The position numbers and the translations under genes were made by a program. A DNA stretch of 64,000 nt from Lacticaseibacillus kribbianus (GTDB taxonomy: Bacteria > Bacillota > Bacilli > Lactobacillales > Lactobacillaceae), in the NCBI RefSeq assembly GCF_020180945.1, contig NZ_JAIPUL010000001.1, positions 1,240,001 through 1,304,000 on the forward strand, given 5' to 3'. The notes under the pieces were generated by a model, which saw only the letters and a program-made list of their open reading frames with translations, was not told where the DNA came from and searched no databases. This document shows, piece by piece, positions 8,220-16,508 of the stretch (within the stretch, counting starts at the first letter, position 1; each line of letters opens with the position of its first letter).

Positions 8220-8273
8220 AGACTGGCAGTGCGCACCTCAATCGAGTACAATAAAAGGAGAGAGGTGATTGAC

Positions 8274-8768
8274 ATGTTACAACAATACCAACACATTCTA
8301 GTCGCGATCGACGGGTCCTACGAGTCCGAGCTGGCCTTCCAAAAGGCCGTTGCAGTCGCCAAGCGCAACCACAGTGAACTGTTCTTGATTCACATTGTCG
8401 ACACCCGCGCTTTCCAAAACGTGTCCAGCTTCGACTCCGCCATGGTCGAGCAGGTCACCGAAACCGCCAAGCAGACCATGGACGGCTACATCGACCAGGC
8501 CCACAAGGCGGGGCTAGAGAACGTTTCGTACAGCATCGAGTACGGCGCGCCCAAGACCATCATCGCCCGTGACATTCCCAAGGCCAAGAGCATCGATCTG
8601 ATCATGATCGGCGCCACCGGGCTGAACGCCGTCGAGCGCCTTTTGATTGGGAGCGTGACCGAGTACGTCACGCGCAACGCCCTTTGCGACGTGCTCGTTG
8701 TGCGCACCGACCTCAACAACAAGCCGGCCCTGGCCTCCACCAAAAAGCCGAAGCCGCCAGTCAAATAA
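8274..8768 (+). CDS. Universal stress protein, UspA family
   Basis: A 164-residue cytosolic protein with the Usp fold. ILVAIDGSYESELAFQKA is at the N-terminus, and the ATP-binding motif G-x2-G-x9-G-S is present as GATGLNAVERLLIGSVTEYV, followed by the closing strand CDVLVVRT. Usp proteins bind ATP and help survival under stress. The start ATG at 8274 has the strong site AAAGGAGAGAGGTG; TACAAT at 8247 is a candidate -10 for an extra promoter. The tail after residue 148 (PALASTKKPKPPVK) is an uncharged-then-basic extension beyond the domain. Confidence 0.9.
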   Translation: MLQQYQHILVAIDGSYESELAFQKAVAVAKRNHSELFLIHIVDTRAFQNVSSFDSAMVEQVTETAKQTMDGYIDQAHKAGLENVSYSIEYGAPKTIIARDIPKAKSIDLIMIGATGLNAVERLLIGSVTEYVTRNALCDVLVVRTDLNNKPALASTKKPKPPVK

Positions 8769-8774
8769 CTCAAC

Positions 8775-8799
8775 AAGTCAGGCCGCGGCCTGGCTTTTG
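8775..8799 (+). terminator. Terminator after usp
   Basis: CAGGCC (8779-8784) pairs with GGCCTG (8787-8792), with A residues before and CTTTT after. It lies 10 bases behind the usp stop. Confidence 0.65.
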
Positions 8800-8822
8800 T
8801 TCACCCAGAAAGAGGGATTCCC

Positions 8823-9299
8823 ATGAGTATCTACGATTTCACCGCAACGCTTGAGGACGGCACCACCTACTCGCTGGCCAAGTACCGCGGCCGGCCAATG
8901 ATCATCGTCAACACCGCCACCAAGTGCGGCTTCGCCCCGCAGTTCGAGTCGCTTGAGAAGCTGTACCAGACCTACAAGGACCAGGGGCTGATCGTCCTCG
9001 GCTTCCCGTCCGACCAGTTCCACCAGGAGCTTGACTCAAGCACTGCGGCGGCCGAGGCCTGCCGGACCACCTGGGGCGTCACCTTCCCGATGCACGAGCT
9101 CCTGAAGGTCAACGGCCCGGACACCGACCCGCTGTTCGCCTACCTCAAGCAGGCGGCGCCGGGCGCCATGGGCACCAGCGTGAAGTGGAACTTCACCAAG
9201 TTCCTGGTCGACAAGGCCGGCAACGTGGTCGCCCGCGTGGCGCCCAAGACCGACCCGCTCAAGATGGTGCCGGAGCTCGAGCGCGTCTTGGCCGAGTAG
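8823..9299 (+). CDS. Glutathione peroxidase-type thiol peroxidase
   Basis: The 158 residues carry the peroxidase tetrad: Cys35 in NTATKCGFAPQF, Gln65 in GFPSDQF, and Trp122 and Asn123 in VKWNFTKFLVD. The active residue is cysteine, not selenocysteine. Bacterial members reduce hydroperoxides, often with thioredoxin rather than glutathione. The motif usually written FPCNQFG is FPSDQFH here, so the first Cys of that loop is absent; Cys80 (AEACRTTW) could be the resolving residue. The start ATG at 8823 has AAAGAGGG upstream. It is a single gene between terminators. Confidence 0.9.
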   Translation: MSIYDFTATLEDGTTYSLAKYRGRPMIIVNTATKCGFAPQFESLEKLYQTYKDQGLIVLGFPSDQFHQELDSSTAAAEACRTTWGVTFPMHELLKVNGPDTDPLFAYLKQAAPGAMGTSVKWNFTKFLVDKAGNVVARVAPKTDPLKMVPELERVLAE

Positions 9300-9342
9300 C
9301 ACCGCAAGACGAGTCGTGCCCCTCAATGACACCGAAACACAA

Positions 9343-9374
9343 AACGGCGTGGCCCCAACCGGGGTCACGCCGTT
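9343..9374 (-). terminator. Terminator of the Rgg-like regulator gene
   Basis: A 14-bp stem with one mismatch (9343-9356 with 9361-9374) is followed on the minus strand by TTTTGTGTTT. It lies 11 bases beyond the regulator's stop codon and also separates it from the convergent peroxidase gene. Confidence 0.8.
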
Positions 9375-9384
9375 CTCGTCTCCT

Positions 9385-10251
9385 TCAGGCGCTGATCGGA
9401 TCGGCCTCGAGGGCCTCAATCAGCCGCGCGCTTTGCGTCACGCGGGCGAGCGCCAGGGCAATCTGGTAGGCTTGCGGAGCGGCGGCGTCGCCGATGCGCA
9501 CCAGGGCGCGGGCGCGCAGCGCGTAGAACTCATCGAGCAGAAACAGGCTGTCGTTTTTCACCGCGCTGTCGATGCCGATCTTGACGTGCTGAAGCACCAG
9601 CTGGTCCTCGCCCAGCTCGTAGTAGATGCGCGCGACGTGCCAGTGAATCGTCAGTTCGATGTCGAGGTAGCGCCCCTCGGCCAGCGGCATCGTCTCCAGC
9701 AGCTGAAGCGCGGAGTCGATGTACACCCGGGCGCGCTCGGTGGTGCCCTTCTCGGCGTAGGCCAGCCCCAGCCCAAGCGTCGCCATGATCGCCGGCAGGT
9801 CCTTGAGCGTGGCGGCGAGCGGGTTCAGCACCCGCCCGAAGTAGTAGATCGCCTCGTCCTGGTTCTGAACCAAAAACAGCTGAACCATCCCCATCGCGTA
9901 GTAGTACCGGCGCTCGTCCTCCACCCTAAGCGACTTCGGACTCTTGATGGTCGCAAGCTTGGCGTCCGCCTGGGCGAAGTCGCCGTGGCGCACCAGGGTG
10001 TCGACCTGGGCCAGCGTACGCTGGACCCGCGTGCGATTCTCGACCACGATGTCCTCCAGGGTGATGCCCAGCCGGTCGATCAGCCGCAGCAGAATGTTCA
10101 TGCTGGGCACCTTGTTGCGCTTCTCGATCAGGCTGATGGTGGCCTGCGTGCAGATCCCGTTGGCCAGCTCGGCCTGGGAGAGGCCCTTGAGCTTGCGGTA
10201 GTGACGGACCCGTTCCCCCAGGATCCGTAGGGCCGGTTGCGAATTTTTCAT
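9385..10251 (-). CDS. Rgg/PlcR-like HTH-TPR regulator
   Basis: An N-terminal Xre-type helix-turn-helix (about residues 8-65: LGERVRHYRKLKGLSQAELA, then ATISLIEKRNKVPSM) is followed by about 220 residues of helical TPR-like repeats, the layout of RNPP regulators (Rgg, PlcR) that bind short signal peptides. Length (288 residues) is normal. The start at 10251 has AAAGGAG 9 bases upstream. The IS1380-bounded EPS block begins only 59 bases upstream of this start, so its promoter region may be affected by that insertion. No partner peptide gene is visible in the remaining 59 bases. Confidence 0.85.
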   Translation of the reverse strand: MKNSQPALRILGERVRHYRKLKGLSQAELANGICTQATISLIEKRNKVPSMNILLRLIDRLGITLEDIVVENRTRVQRTLAQVDTLVRHGDFAQADAKLATIKSPKSLRVEDERRYYYAMGMVQLFLVQNQDEAIYYFGRVLNPLAATLKDLPAIMATLGLGLAYAEKGTTERARVYIDSALQLLETMPLAEGRYLDIELTIHWHVARIYYELGEDQLVLQHVKIGIDSAVKNDSLFLLDEFYALRARALVRIGDAAAPQAYQIALALARVTQSARLIEALEADPISA

Positions 10252-10305
10252 TGTCTAACACTCCTTTGGCGGCTCCCGCCGTGCCGGTGGTGCGGTCATT
10301 TCAAT

Positions 10306-10310
10306 GTTTA
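10306..10310. repeat. GTTTA, left outer flank of the IS1380-bounded block
   Basis: The five bases before the left IS1380 copy are GTTTA, and the five after the right copy (43589-43593) are also GTTTA. The inner flanks (TTCAT and ATAAA) do not match anything. This is what a target duplication of a composite transposon would leave. Confidence 0.6.
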
Positions 10311-11932
10311 CCTGGATTATTCATAGAATTTCAAAAAAGCAGCGCAATCCCATGATTCACACGGGACTGCGCTGCTTTGGTGTTTCACCCATTGGGTGCG
10401 CCTATATGCTAAGGTTGAGTCGATGAAAACCATCACGAAAGCGAGGCTTCACACCATCTCAACTTTAACCAGCTTATCCCTGCAATGCAATACCAATGTG
10501 ACTATGACCGCCGACGGCGGTCAACTTTCAAATGACGCCGGGCTCGTTTTGTTCCAAGAGTTTCTTCATCGTATCAACTTTAGGCAACTTGCCAATCAGT
10601 GCCTCAAGTTACCAGACCAACGACGATTCTGGAAGGCCTCGATGATCGACATCTTCTTGGAAAAATTGTTGCTCGACGTTGCCGGGTATTTACATGACAG
10701 TAGTGCCAATGACTGGCAACGTGATCCCGTACTGGCGGCCACCTTGGGTAGCTCTCGGCTAGTCTCACAGCCCTCACTTTCACGGTTTTTCAAGCGCCTT
10801 GAAGACGCCGACCTAGATGACTTTCGGAAGCTTATCTGGCAAGTAGCCGCCTTGGCTTTCCGTCTTAGTGGTCAATCCCGCTTCGTGCTGGATATAGACT
10901 CAACGCATTGTGATACTTTCGGTAATCAAGAACGGTCCGCCTTCAACGCTCACTATATGGCCTATGGATATCATCCTCAGGTTGTATTTGATCAAGAGTC
11001 CGGGTTGCTCTTAGACGCCTTGATGCGCCCTGGCAATGAGTACACCGGCAAGGAAGCCGATAAGTTCGTCGAGACAACTTTTTCGCGCCTATCGGCGCTC
11101 CCTCAAAGCACCAGCGTCATCATTCGAGGCGATTCGGGGTTTGCTGCGCCAAAATTTTACGAGATGTGCGACACACATGGCGTCGACTTTTTGGTTCGAC
11201 TCAAGGCAAATTCAAAGCTTGGGAAGCTGGCAGAAACGGCCTTAGTGGATTGCCCTCCAAAATATGAAGAGAGCAAATGCGTCTACCACGAATTCAAGTA
11301 TCAGGCCGCGTCATGGGGTAAAGCTCGCCGTGTTATCGTATGTTCTACTCATACGGCAGATGAGCTAGTTCCCTGGAACCACGCATTCGTAGTGACCAGC
11401 CTGGCCTCCGAGGCTCCAGAGACTTTGTTCAAGACCTATAGACAGCGGGGCAATGCTGAGAACCAAATTAAGGAGCTGAAATGCGGGTTTGGCTTTGACA
11501 AAACAGACAGCTCAACTTTTGCACGGAACACTGCACGAGCCTTGATCACCGGTATTGCCTATAACCTGGTTCAGCTCTTTAAACAGCTCTTTGTCTCGGA
11601 AGACCGTCGTTCAACCATCTCCTCGCTACGGTTCAGTCTCTTTCACATCGCCGGTAGGATTACTTGGCACGCCCGTCGTGTGGTGATTCATCTTGCTTCT
11701 AACTATGTTTACAAGAACTGGTTTAGTCGGCTCATGGACGAAGTCCATCAGTTGGCGACCTGAACTGAATAACTGAATAGGTCGTGCGTCGAGCCGAAAC
11801 CTGGGTCGGTCTGTTCGTGGTGCATCGATCACCAACTTCTCCGCTCAGTCAGTATTCGCAACGCTCCAAACGTTGCTTTCAGACCGGCCAGATGCGATTT
11901 CATGTCCCAAATACCGAGGTGAATAATCCAGG
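10311..11932 (+). mobile_element. IS1380-family insertion sequence, copy 1 (1622 bp)
   Basis: The terminal inverted repeat CCTGGATTATTCA is perfect for 13 bases at both ends. The element encodes one DDE transposase. Inside the left end, a hairpin (AGCAGCGCA...TGCGCTGCT, about 10336-10374) followed by TT probably blocks incoming transcription. Copy 2 at 41967-43588 has the same length and orientation and differs at only a few positions. Confidence 0.9.
10423..11763 (+). CDS. IS1380-family transposase, copy 1
   Basis: The open frame runs from a GTG at 10396, but the ATG at 10423 (446 residues) has AAGG upstream and is the better start here. DDE-type residues are visible in VLDIDSTHCDTFGN, VIIRGDSGFAAPKF and GNAENQIKELKCGFGFDKTD, with YRQRGNAENQ typical of IS1380 enzymes. 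It should cut and join the 13-bp ends. The frame is intact. Compared with copy 2 it has Met instead of Thr at this start codon, Met for Val at the TMTADGG position, and Arg for His in WGKARRV. Confidence 0.9.
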   Translation: MKTITKARLHTISTLTSLSLQCNTNVTMTADGGQLSNDAGLVLFQEFLHRINFRQLANQCLKLPDQRRFWKASMIDIFLEKLLLDVAGYLHDSSANDWQRDPVLAATLGSSRLVSQPSLSRFFKRLEDADLDDFRKLIWQVAALAFRLSGQSRFVLDIDSTHCDTFGNQERSAFNAHYMAYGYHPQVVFDQESGLLLDALMRPGNEYTGKEADKFVETTFSRLSALPQSTSVIIRGDSGFAAPKFYEMCDTHGVDFLVRLKANSKLGKLAETALVDCPPKYEESKCVYHEFKYQAASWGKARRVIVCSTHTADELVPWNHAFVVTSLASEAPETLFKTYRQRGNAENQIKELKCGFGFDKTDSSTFARNTARALITGIAYNLVQLFKQLFVSEDRRSTISSLRFSLFHIAGRITWHARRVVIHLASNYVYKNWFSRLMDEVHQLAT

Positions 11933-11933
11933 T

Positions 11934-12449
11934 TCATAATGACCTCACATCATAGGCGTAAATCACTTTGTCTGTTTTAGGCGACGCGACCGAGATCTCC
12001 CGATACTGCTTGCTGACGGCCGGCCCATGTAGTTTTGACCACTTGACCGGCGCCAGCTTATCGATTTTTCTGAGCGCGATCTCATCTGACTGATTGAGTG
12101 CGAAGAGTGAATCGGATACCGGCTGCTGCCGAAGCTCTTTTTCTATCGTCAGCACGTTCCGATTCGTCATGCCCAAGATCGCCCGAACGACCTGCTGCTT
12201 ATCATCGGAGTCCTTCAAGTTATCGAGCTGTCTTCTAAGTTGACTATAAGTGCTCCCGATCTTACCTTCATCATGTTTTGAATAGATGGCATGCAGATAC
12301 TGCGTGTTAAACTCGTTGTCCGCCGCATCAGGCTCAGCTTGAATCAGTGCTTTAAGCTGATCTGCCACACGGATAATGTTCATATACAGCTGGTGCGACT
12401 GCTCCTGCATCGGCTCACTATACTGACGCACAACATCAAACGACTCCAT
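11934..12449 (-). CDS. Hypothetical protein cut short next to the IS element
   Basis: I do not recognise the family. It is a 171-residue, charged, mostly helical protein (for example LRRQLDNLKDSDDKQQ) without membrane segments. Its stop codon lies only 1 base from the IS1380 end, so the C-terminus has probably been replaced or truncated by the insertion. The start is either the ATG at 12449, 10 bases behind AAAGGTGG, or a GTG at 12455. Base composition is clearly lower in GC than the EPS regulatory genes to the right. Confidence 0.5.
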   Translation of the reverse strand: MESFDVVRQYSEPMQEQSHQLYMNIIRVADQLKALIQAEPDAADNEFNTQYLHAIYSKHDEGKIGSTYSQLRRQLDNLKDSDDKQQVVRAILGMTNRNVLTIEKELRQQPVSDSLFALNQSDEIALRKIDKLAPVKWSKLHGPAVSKQYREISVASPKTDKVIYAYDVRSL

Positions 12450-12455
12450 TAACAC

Positions 12456-12735
12456 TTCACCACCTTTACTAAGCGTTCAGAAAAAACGACCTGGTTTACA
12501 AATCAGCTGATCCAAAAATCAGGTTTGCTCATACCACCGTAAGTTTACCGGCTGCCGCTCAAATGTGTCAAGTAACCTGATTTTATTTTGCACAACCTTC
12601 GTGCTTGCGCCAATACGTGACCGCTACCCGCAGCACCCATTTCCTAGTCACCGCGCCTCACGCACACCGCCCCCTGGCCTCGACCGCGAACAAAATCGAA
12701 CGATCACGTTTTTTGCAATCGTTCGATCTGTGACG
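12456..12735. other. Non-coding spacer with a perfect 10-bp inverted repeat
   Basis: I see no convincing gene. ATCGAACGAT (12695-12704) and ATCGTTCGAT (12718-12727) form a perfect 10-bp inverted repeat around a T-rich 13-base loop. This could be a second terminator or an operator. Confidence 0.5.
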
Positions 12736-12785
12736 AAAAAACCGCCCGCCCGGCGTCCTCACGATCGAGAACGCCAGGCGAGCGG
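12736..12785 (-). terminator. Terminator of the EPS operon
   Basis: On the minus strand a 15-bp stem with some G-T pairs (12742-12756 with 12771-12785) is followed by TTTTTTC. It lies just beyond the stop of the tyrosine kinase gene, the last gene of the EPS run. Confidence 0.8.
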
Positions 12786-12795
12786 CAAGCAGCGA

Positions 12796-13548
12796 TCAGC
12801 GCTTCTTCTTCGCGTCGCTGCTGTAGTAGGCGTCGTAGTAGTAGCCGTAGCGCGTGTGACGCTCGGTTTCCGGGACGCGGGTCATGACAACGCCGATGAT
12901 GTTGGCGTCGACCTTGGTCAGGAGGTCCTTGGCCTCTGCCACCATCGCCTTTTGCGCGATGCCGAACGGAGCGACCAGGATGGTCGCATCCGCGCGGGAG
13001 GCGACGATCTGGGCGTCGGTCACGGACAGGACCGGCGGCGCGTCCAGGATCACGAGGTCGAAGGCGCCGGTGACCGCCTGCAGCAGGCGCCCCATGCGCT
13101 TGCTGGCGAGCAGCTCGGACGGGTTCGGCGGGATCGGGCCGGACGGCAGGGCGAAGAGGTTCTCGACGCTGGTCTTCTGGCAGGCGCGCTGCAGCAGCTC
13201 GTTGTCCTCATCCCCCGTCAGCAGGTCGACCAGGCCGACGTTGTTCTGCAGGCCGAACGTCGCGTGGACGCTGGGGCGGCGCATGTCGGCGTCGATGATC
13301 AGCGTGCGGCGGCCCGCCTGCGCGAAGGTGACGGCGACGTTGCCGGAGACGGTGGACTTGCTTTCGCTCGGCCCGGCCGAGGTGAAGACCAGGGTGCGGA
13401 TCGGGTCGTCGGCCTTGGCGTACTGGATGTTCGTGCGCAGCGTGCGGTACTCCTCGGAGACGCGGCTGGTCGGGTCGTAATCGGTGATCAGCGCGACCCC
13501 GTTGCGCAGGCTTTCGCTAGATAGGGTGTTCTTTCGTCTGAAAATCAT
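12796..13548 (-). CDS. EPS tyrosine autokinase (CpsD/Wze/YwqD type)
   Basis: A 250-residue BY-kinase with the usual elements: EEYRTLRTNIQYA, a P-loop, Walker A' LIIDADMRRP, Walker B LVILDAPPVL, and a C-terminal tyrosine cluster RYGYYYDAYY that is autophosphorylated. It works with the CpsC-like membrane partner encoded just upstream (12-base gap) to control polymer length and export. The P-loop reads SAGPSESKST, so the glycine normally before the Lys (GK) is Ser. If real, this could weaken ATP binding. The start at 13548 has GGAGGGAA upstream. Confidence 0.9.
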   Translation of the reverse strand: MIFRRKNTLSSESLRNGVALITDYDPTSRVSEEYRTLRTNIQYAKADDPIRTLVFTSAGPSESKSTVSGNVAVTFAQAGRRTLIIDADMRRPSVHATFGLQNNVGLVDLLTGDEDNELLQRACQKTSVENLFALPSGPIPPNPSELLASKRMGRLLQAVTGAFDLVILDAPPVLSVTDAQIVASRADATILVAPFGIAQKAMVAEAKDLLTKVDANIIGVVMTRVPETERHTRYGYYYDAYYSSDAKKKR

Positions 13549-13559
13549 CTTGTTCCCTC

Positions 13560-14309
13560 CTATCGCCGGCTGCGCGACTTGCGGCCCTGGATCTGACCGG
13601 TGCGGCTGGCCCCGAGCTTCATGTCCTGGGTGTCGATCTCGGAGATCGAGCCCAAGAGCGGCAGGTCCAGCGCGTCCTCAACGAAGGCCGGCTCCCGCAC
13701 CGTTTTATCCGTCAGCTCGCGGATGAAGGCGACCAGGACGCCGAGCACGAGCCCGGCGAGCAGGCCCACGGCGATGTTGATCTTCGGGCGCGGGCTGACC
13801 GGCGCCTTCTCCAGCGTCCCTTCCGCCACGATCGACACGTTCTTGGCGTTGGCCATGATCGTTGTGATCTTGGTCTGGAACACCTTCACCACCTCGTTGG
13901 CGATGGCGCGCGCCAGGTACGGGTCCTTGGCCGTCGCGGTGACCTTGACCACCTGCGAGTTCTCGTTGTTCGACAGCGAGATCGCACTGGCCAGGTCATC
14001 CTGCGGCACGAAGCCGTTCTTGTGCAGGTTCTTCTTCACCTGGTTCAGCACCACGCTCTGGGTGATGATGTCCTTGTAGGTGTTGATCATCTGCAGGTCG
14101 GTCTGGATCTGGTTGTACTGCATCGCGCTGTCGCTGGTGCTCTTCTGGTTGACCAGCATCAGCGAGCTGGACTGGTACTGCGGGGTCATGACGAAATAGG
14201 TCGCCCCCGTCGCCAGGATGCCGCCCAGCCCCATCATGATCAGGATCAGCGCCAGGTGCTTCTTGAGGATCGCGAAGATCTGGCTCAGGTTGATTACGTC
14301 GTCGTCCAT
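13560..14309 (-). CDS. Wzz/CpsC-type chain-length regulator
   Basis: A 249-residue polysaccharide co-polymerase. It has a cytoplasmic N-terminus (DDDVINLSQIFAILKKH), a first membrane helix (LALILIMMGLGGILATGA), a long outside loop, then the Pro-rich APVSPRPKINIAVG motif and a second membrane helix (LLAGLVLGVLVAFI) leading to a basic tail. It partners the CpsD kinase, whose gene follows. GGAGGAACCTA precedes the start. No kinase domain is fused, as usual in Firmicutes. Confidence 0.9.
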   Translation of the reverse strand: MDDDVINLSQIFAILKKHLALILIMMGLGGILATGATYFVMTPQYQSSSLMLVNQKSTSDSAMQYNQIQTDLQMINTYKDIITQSVVLNQVKKNLHKNGFVPQDDLASAISLSNNENSQVVKVTATAKDPYLARAIANEVVKVFQTKITTIMANAKNVSIVAEGTLEKAPVSPRPKINIAVGLLAGLVLGVLVAFIRELTDKTVREPAFVEDALDLPLLGSISEIDTQDMKLGASRTGQIQGRKSRSRR

Positions 14310-14403
14310 TAGGTTCCTCCAATTACGAATCTCACGTGTCTTGGGCCGCCCTGCGTCGCCGGCGGTCGGCTGGTGCGCGCTGACCGCCGGCGCCAGCGAG
14401 TGG

Positions 14404-15516
14404 CTAGTTGACCTTATCAGCGCCGGTGACGGTGTAGCCCGTCGCGTTGGTCGCCGTCCAGTCGAACTGCGGGTTGTTGGCGTTTTGCTTCGTCTCCTCG
14501 TTCTCCAGCGTCGCCTTGCTCAGGCCCATCTCGCCGCGCAGCTTGTCGGAGACGCGCTGCAGCTCCTTGGTCGAGGCGATCTGGTACGACGAGCCGTTCA
14601 GGTACGCGCCCACGCCTTGCAGCACATCCTGCTTGACCGTCGCGGCGGCCGGCTTGTAGTGCTGGTAGATGGCGATCATGTCGTCCAGGCTCATGCTGGT
14701 GCGCAGGTTGTCCTGCACTTGGGTCAAAAGCGTCTTGAAGTTCGCCAGCGTGTTCAGCGACGGCGCCGCCTTCAGGATCGCGGTGATCACCTGGCGCTGG
14801 CGCTCGGCGCGGCCGTAGTCGCCCTTGGGGTCCTCATAGCGCATGCGCACATAGGCCAGGGCCGCGGCGCCGGTGAGGTGCATGTCGCCCTTCGTGAACG
14901 TGTAGCCCGTGTTCTTGAAGTCGAACGGCACCGTCACGTTCACCCCGCCGACCGCGTCCACCACTTTTTCCAGCCCGCCCATGTTCACCACGGCGTACTG
15001 CTGGATCGGCACGTTCAACAGCGCGCTGACGGTGTCCACCGCCATGTCCGCGCCGCCGAGGCTGTAGGCCGCGTTGACCTTCTGGATGTTGACGCCGGTC
15101 GAGCCGATCATCTGGGCCATCGTGTCCCGCGGGATGCTCGTCATCGTGGTCACCTTGGTGGTCGGGTTGACCGTCACCAGGATCATCGTGTCCGAGCGCC
15201 CGCGGACCTCGGTGCGCCCGAACGCGCCGGTGTCCGTGCCCATCAGGAGGATGCTCAGCGGCTTCTGGCTGCTCAGCGCCTGCTTAGCGGCGTCCGCCTT
15301 CTTCTTGGACAGCGGGATGTAGGTGTTCTGCGTGGTGGTCTTGATGCTGTGGTAGACGTACCAGCCATACGCGCCGATCGCGATCAGCACCACCGCCACG
15401 ACCCCGCCCAGCCACCGCCACGGGTGGAAGCGGCGCTTGGGCCGGCGGTGGTGATGGTGGTGGTGATGATGCGGCTGCGGCGTTGGCTGCGGCTGCGGTG
15501 TCTCCTGATTGTCCAT
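14404..15516 (-). CDS. LCP (LytR-CpsA-Psr) family glycopolymer ligase
   Basis: A 370-residue type II membrane protein with one helix near residues 36-56 (LGGVVAVVLIAIGAYGWYVY). The LCP domain shows LLMGTDTGAF, RGRSDTMILVTVNP, SIPRDTMAQM, VNAAYSLGG and YVRMRYEDPKGDYGRAERQR, including the Arg and Asp residues that bind polyprenyl-pyrophosphate. Such enzymes attach EPS or teichoic polymers to peptidoglycan at the outer face. The N-terminal cytoplasmic tail has a PQPQPTPQP stretch and eight consecutive His (residues 16-23), an unusual possible metal-binding tract. GGGGAGAG precedes the start. Confidence 0.9.
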   Translation of the reverse strand: MDNQETPQPQPTPQPHHHHHHHHRRPKRRFHPWRWLGGVVAVVLIAIGAYGWYVYHSIKTTTQNTYIPLSKKKADAAKQALSSQKPLSILLMGTDTGAFGRTEVRGRSDTMILVTVNPTTKVTTMTSIPRDTMAQMIGSTGVNIQKVNAAYSLGGADMAVDTVSALLNVPIQQYAVVNMGGLEKVVDAVGGVNVTVPFDFKNTGYTFTKGDMHLTGAAALAYVRMRYEDPKGDYGRAERQRQVITAILKAAPSLNTLANFKTLLTQVQDNLRTSMSLDDMIAIYQHYKPAAATVKQDVLQGVGAYLNGSSYQIASTKELQRVSDKLRGEMGLSKATLENEETKQNANNPQFDWTATNATGYTVTGADKVN

Positions 15517-15612
15517 GATGTCACTCTCCCCGAATTCGATGTGCGTGATGGTGCTGGACCTGACCCCGCGTGCAGTGGCGGGGGCGGCGCCGTTAAGCGC
15601 CAGCCAGTCCGC

Positions 15613-16431
15613 TCAACGCAGGGCTTCCGGCACGTAGATCGGCACCAGCGCCTGCTTGATCACCGCCTGGGCGATCGCGCGCTGGCCCGCCTTAGTCGGC
15701 CAGTGGTCGGTCGCGGAGTTGCTGGCCTTGGCCCACTGTGCGCTGAGGTCAACGACGCTGGCGCCGGCGGCCGTGGCCGCCGCGCGGATCGCAGTGTCGT
15801 AGTCGGCCCCGGTGTCGGCCGCCTGGCGCCAAGACGTCAGGACCACCAGCTTGGCGTTGGGCAACCGGCCGCGCAAGTCGTTCAGCAGCGCGGTCAGGTT
15901 AATCTGCAGCGTGTTGGTGTGCGCGAAGTAGCGGTTCTGCTGGTCCTGCTCGTTGGTGCCGTACTCGACGATCACAAGGCCCGGCTGCTTGGCCGCGATC
16001 GAGGTGACCTGCCAGAGCCCGGTGCCGCCGATCGTGGCGCCGGTCGCCCAGTTGCCGCTAACGTCAACGGTGTAGCCCAGCGTGGTCTGCAGGTAATCCC
16101 GCAGCTGGTACTGGAAGCCGCCGTCTGCCTTGGCCGCGGCGATATCGTCGCCCATCACGGCCAGGTTCAGCGTCTGCCCCTGACCGACGGCGCGCAGCTG
16201 TGCGGCCTTGGCTTTTGCCGCCGCTGACTGAGCGGCCACCGGCTTTTTCACCTTGGCGGTCGCCGCGCCACTGCCGGCCTGTTGACTGGCGTGCTTGGCG
16301 CTGCCGCGGTGATACGCGGCCGTCTGCTCGTTGAGTGCCTGGGCCTGCCGCTGGCGGCCAACGACCACCAGCGCCCCGATCAGCCCCAGGCACAGCACAA
16401 CGATCAGCGTGTACGCGATTGATCGTTTCAT
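15613..16431 (-). CDS. SGNH-hydrolase-like secreted or anchored protein
   Basis: A 272-residue protein with an N-terminal membrane anchor (SIAYTLIVVLCLGLIGALVVV), an Ala/Lys-rich linker, and an SGNH-like domain: block I LAVMGDDIAAA, block III VEYGTNEQD, and block V SATDHWPTKAGQRAIA with the Asp-His pair. Block I normally reads GDS; the nucleophile position is Asp here, so catalysis in the usual way is doubtful. EPS loci often encode such proteins for acyl removal or transfer. ATG 16431, behind GGGGGG, is chosen over the GTG at 16446. Confidence 0.75.
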   Translation of the reverse strand: MKRSIAYTLIVVLCLGLIGALVVVGRQRQAQALNEQTAAYHRGSAKHASQQAGSGAATAKVKKPVAAQSAAAKAKAAQLRAVGQGQTLNLAVMGDDIAAAKADGGFQYQLRDYLQTTLGYTVDVSGNWATGATIGGTGLWQVTSIAAKQPGLVIVEYGTNEQDQQNRYFAHTNTLQINLTALLNDLRGRLPNAKLVVLTSWRQAADTGADYDTAIRAAATAAGASVVDLSAQWAKASNSATDHWPTKAGQRAIAQAVIKQALVPIYVPEALR

Positions 16432-16508
16432 CTCGATGCCCCCCACGTCGATGCATTATCGACTATTGTATCATTACTGCCGCGCCAGTTGACGCCGCGG
16501 CGTGAAAA

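Noticed and set aside
10252-10310. Search for a short hydrophobic peptide gene next to the Rgg-like regulator
   Set aside because: Only 59 bases remain before the IS element and they contain no small frame with a ribosome site; nothing convincing follows 43593 either.
15435-15472. CAC/CAT-rich tract read as a cloning-tag artefact
   Set aside because: It lies in frame inside a complete LCP gene with mixed His codons and normal flanks, so it is a natural part of the protein.
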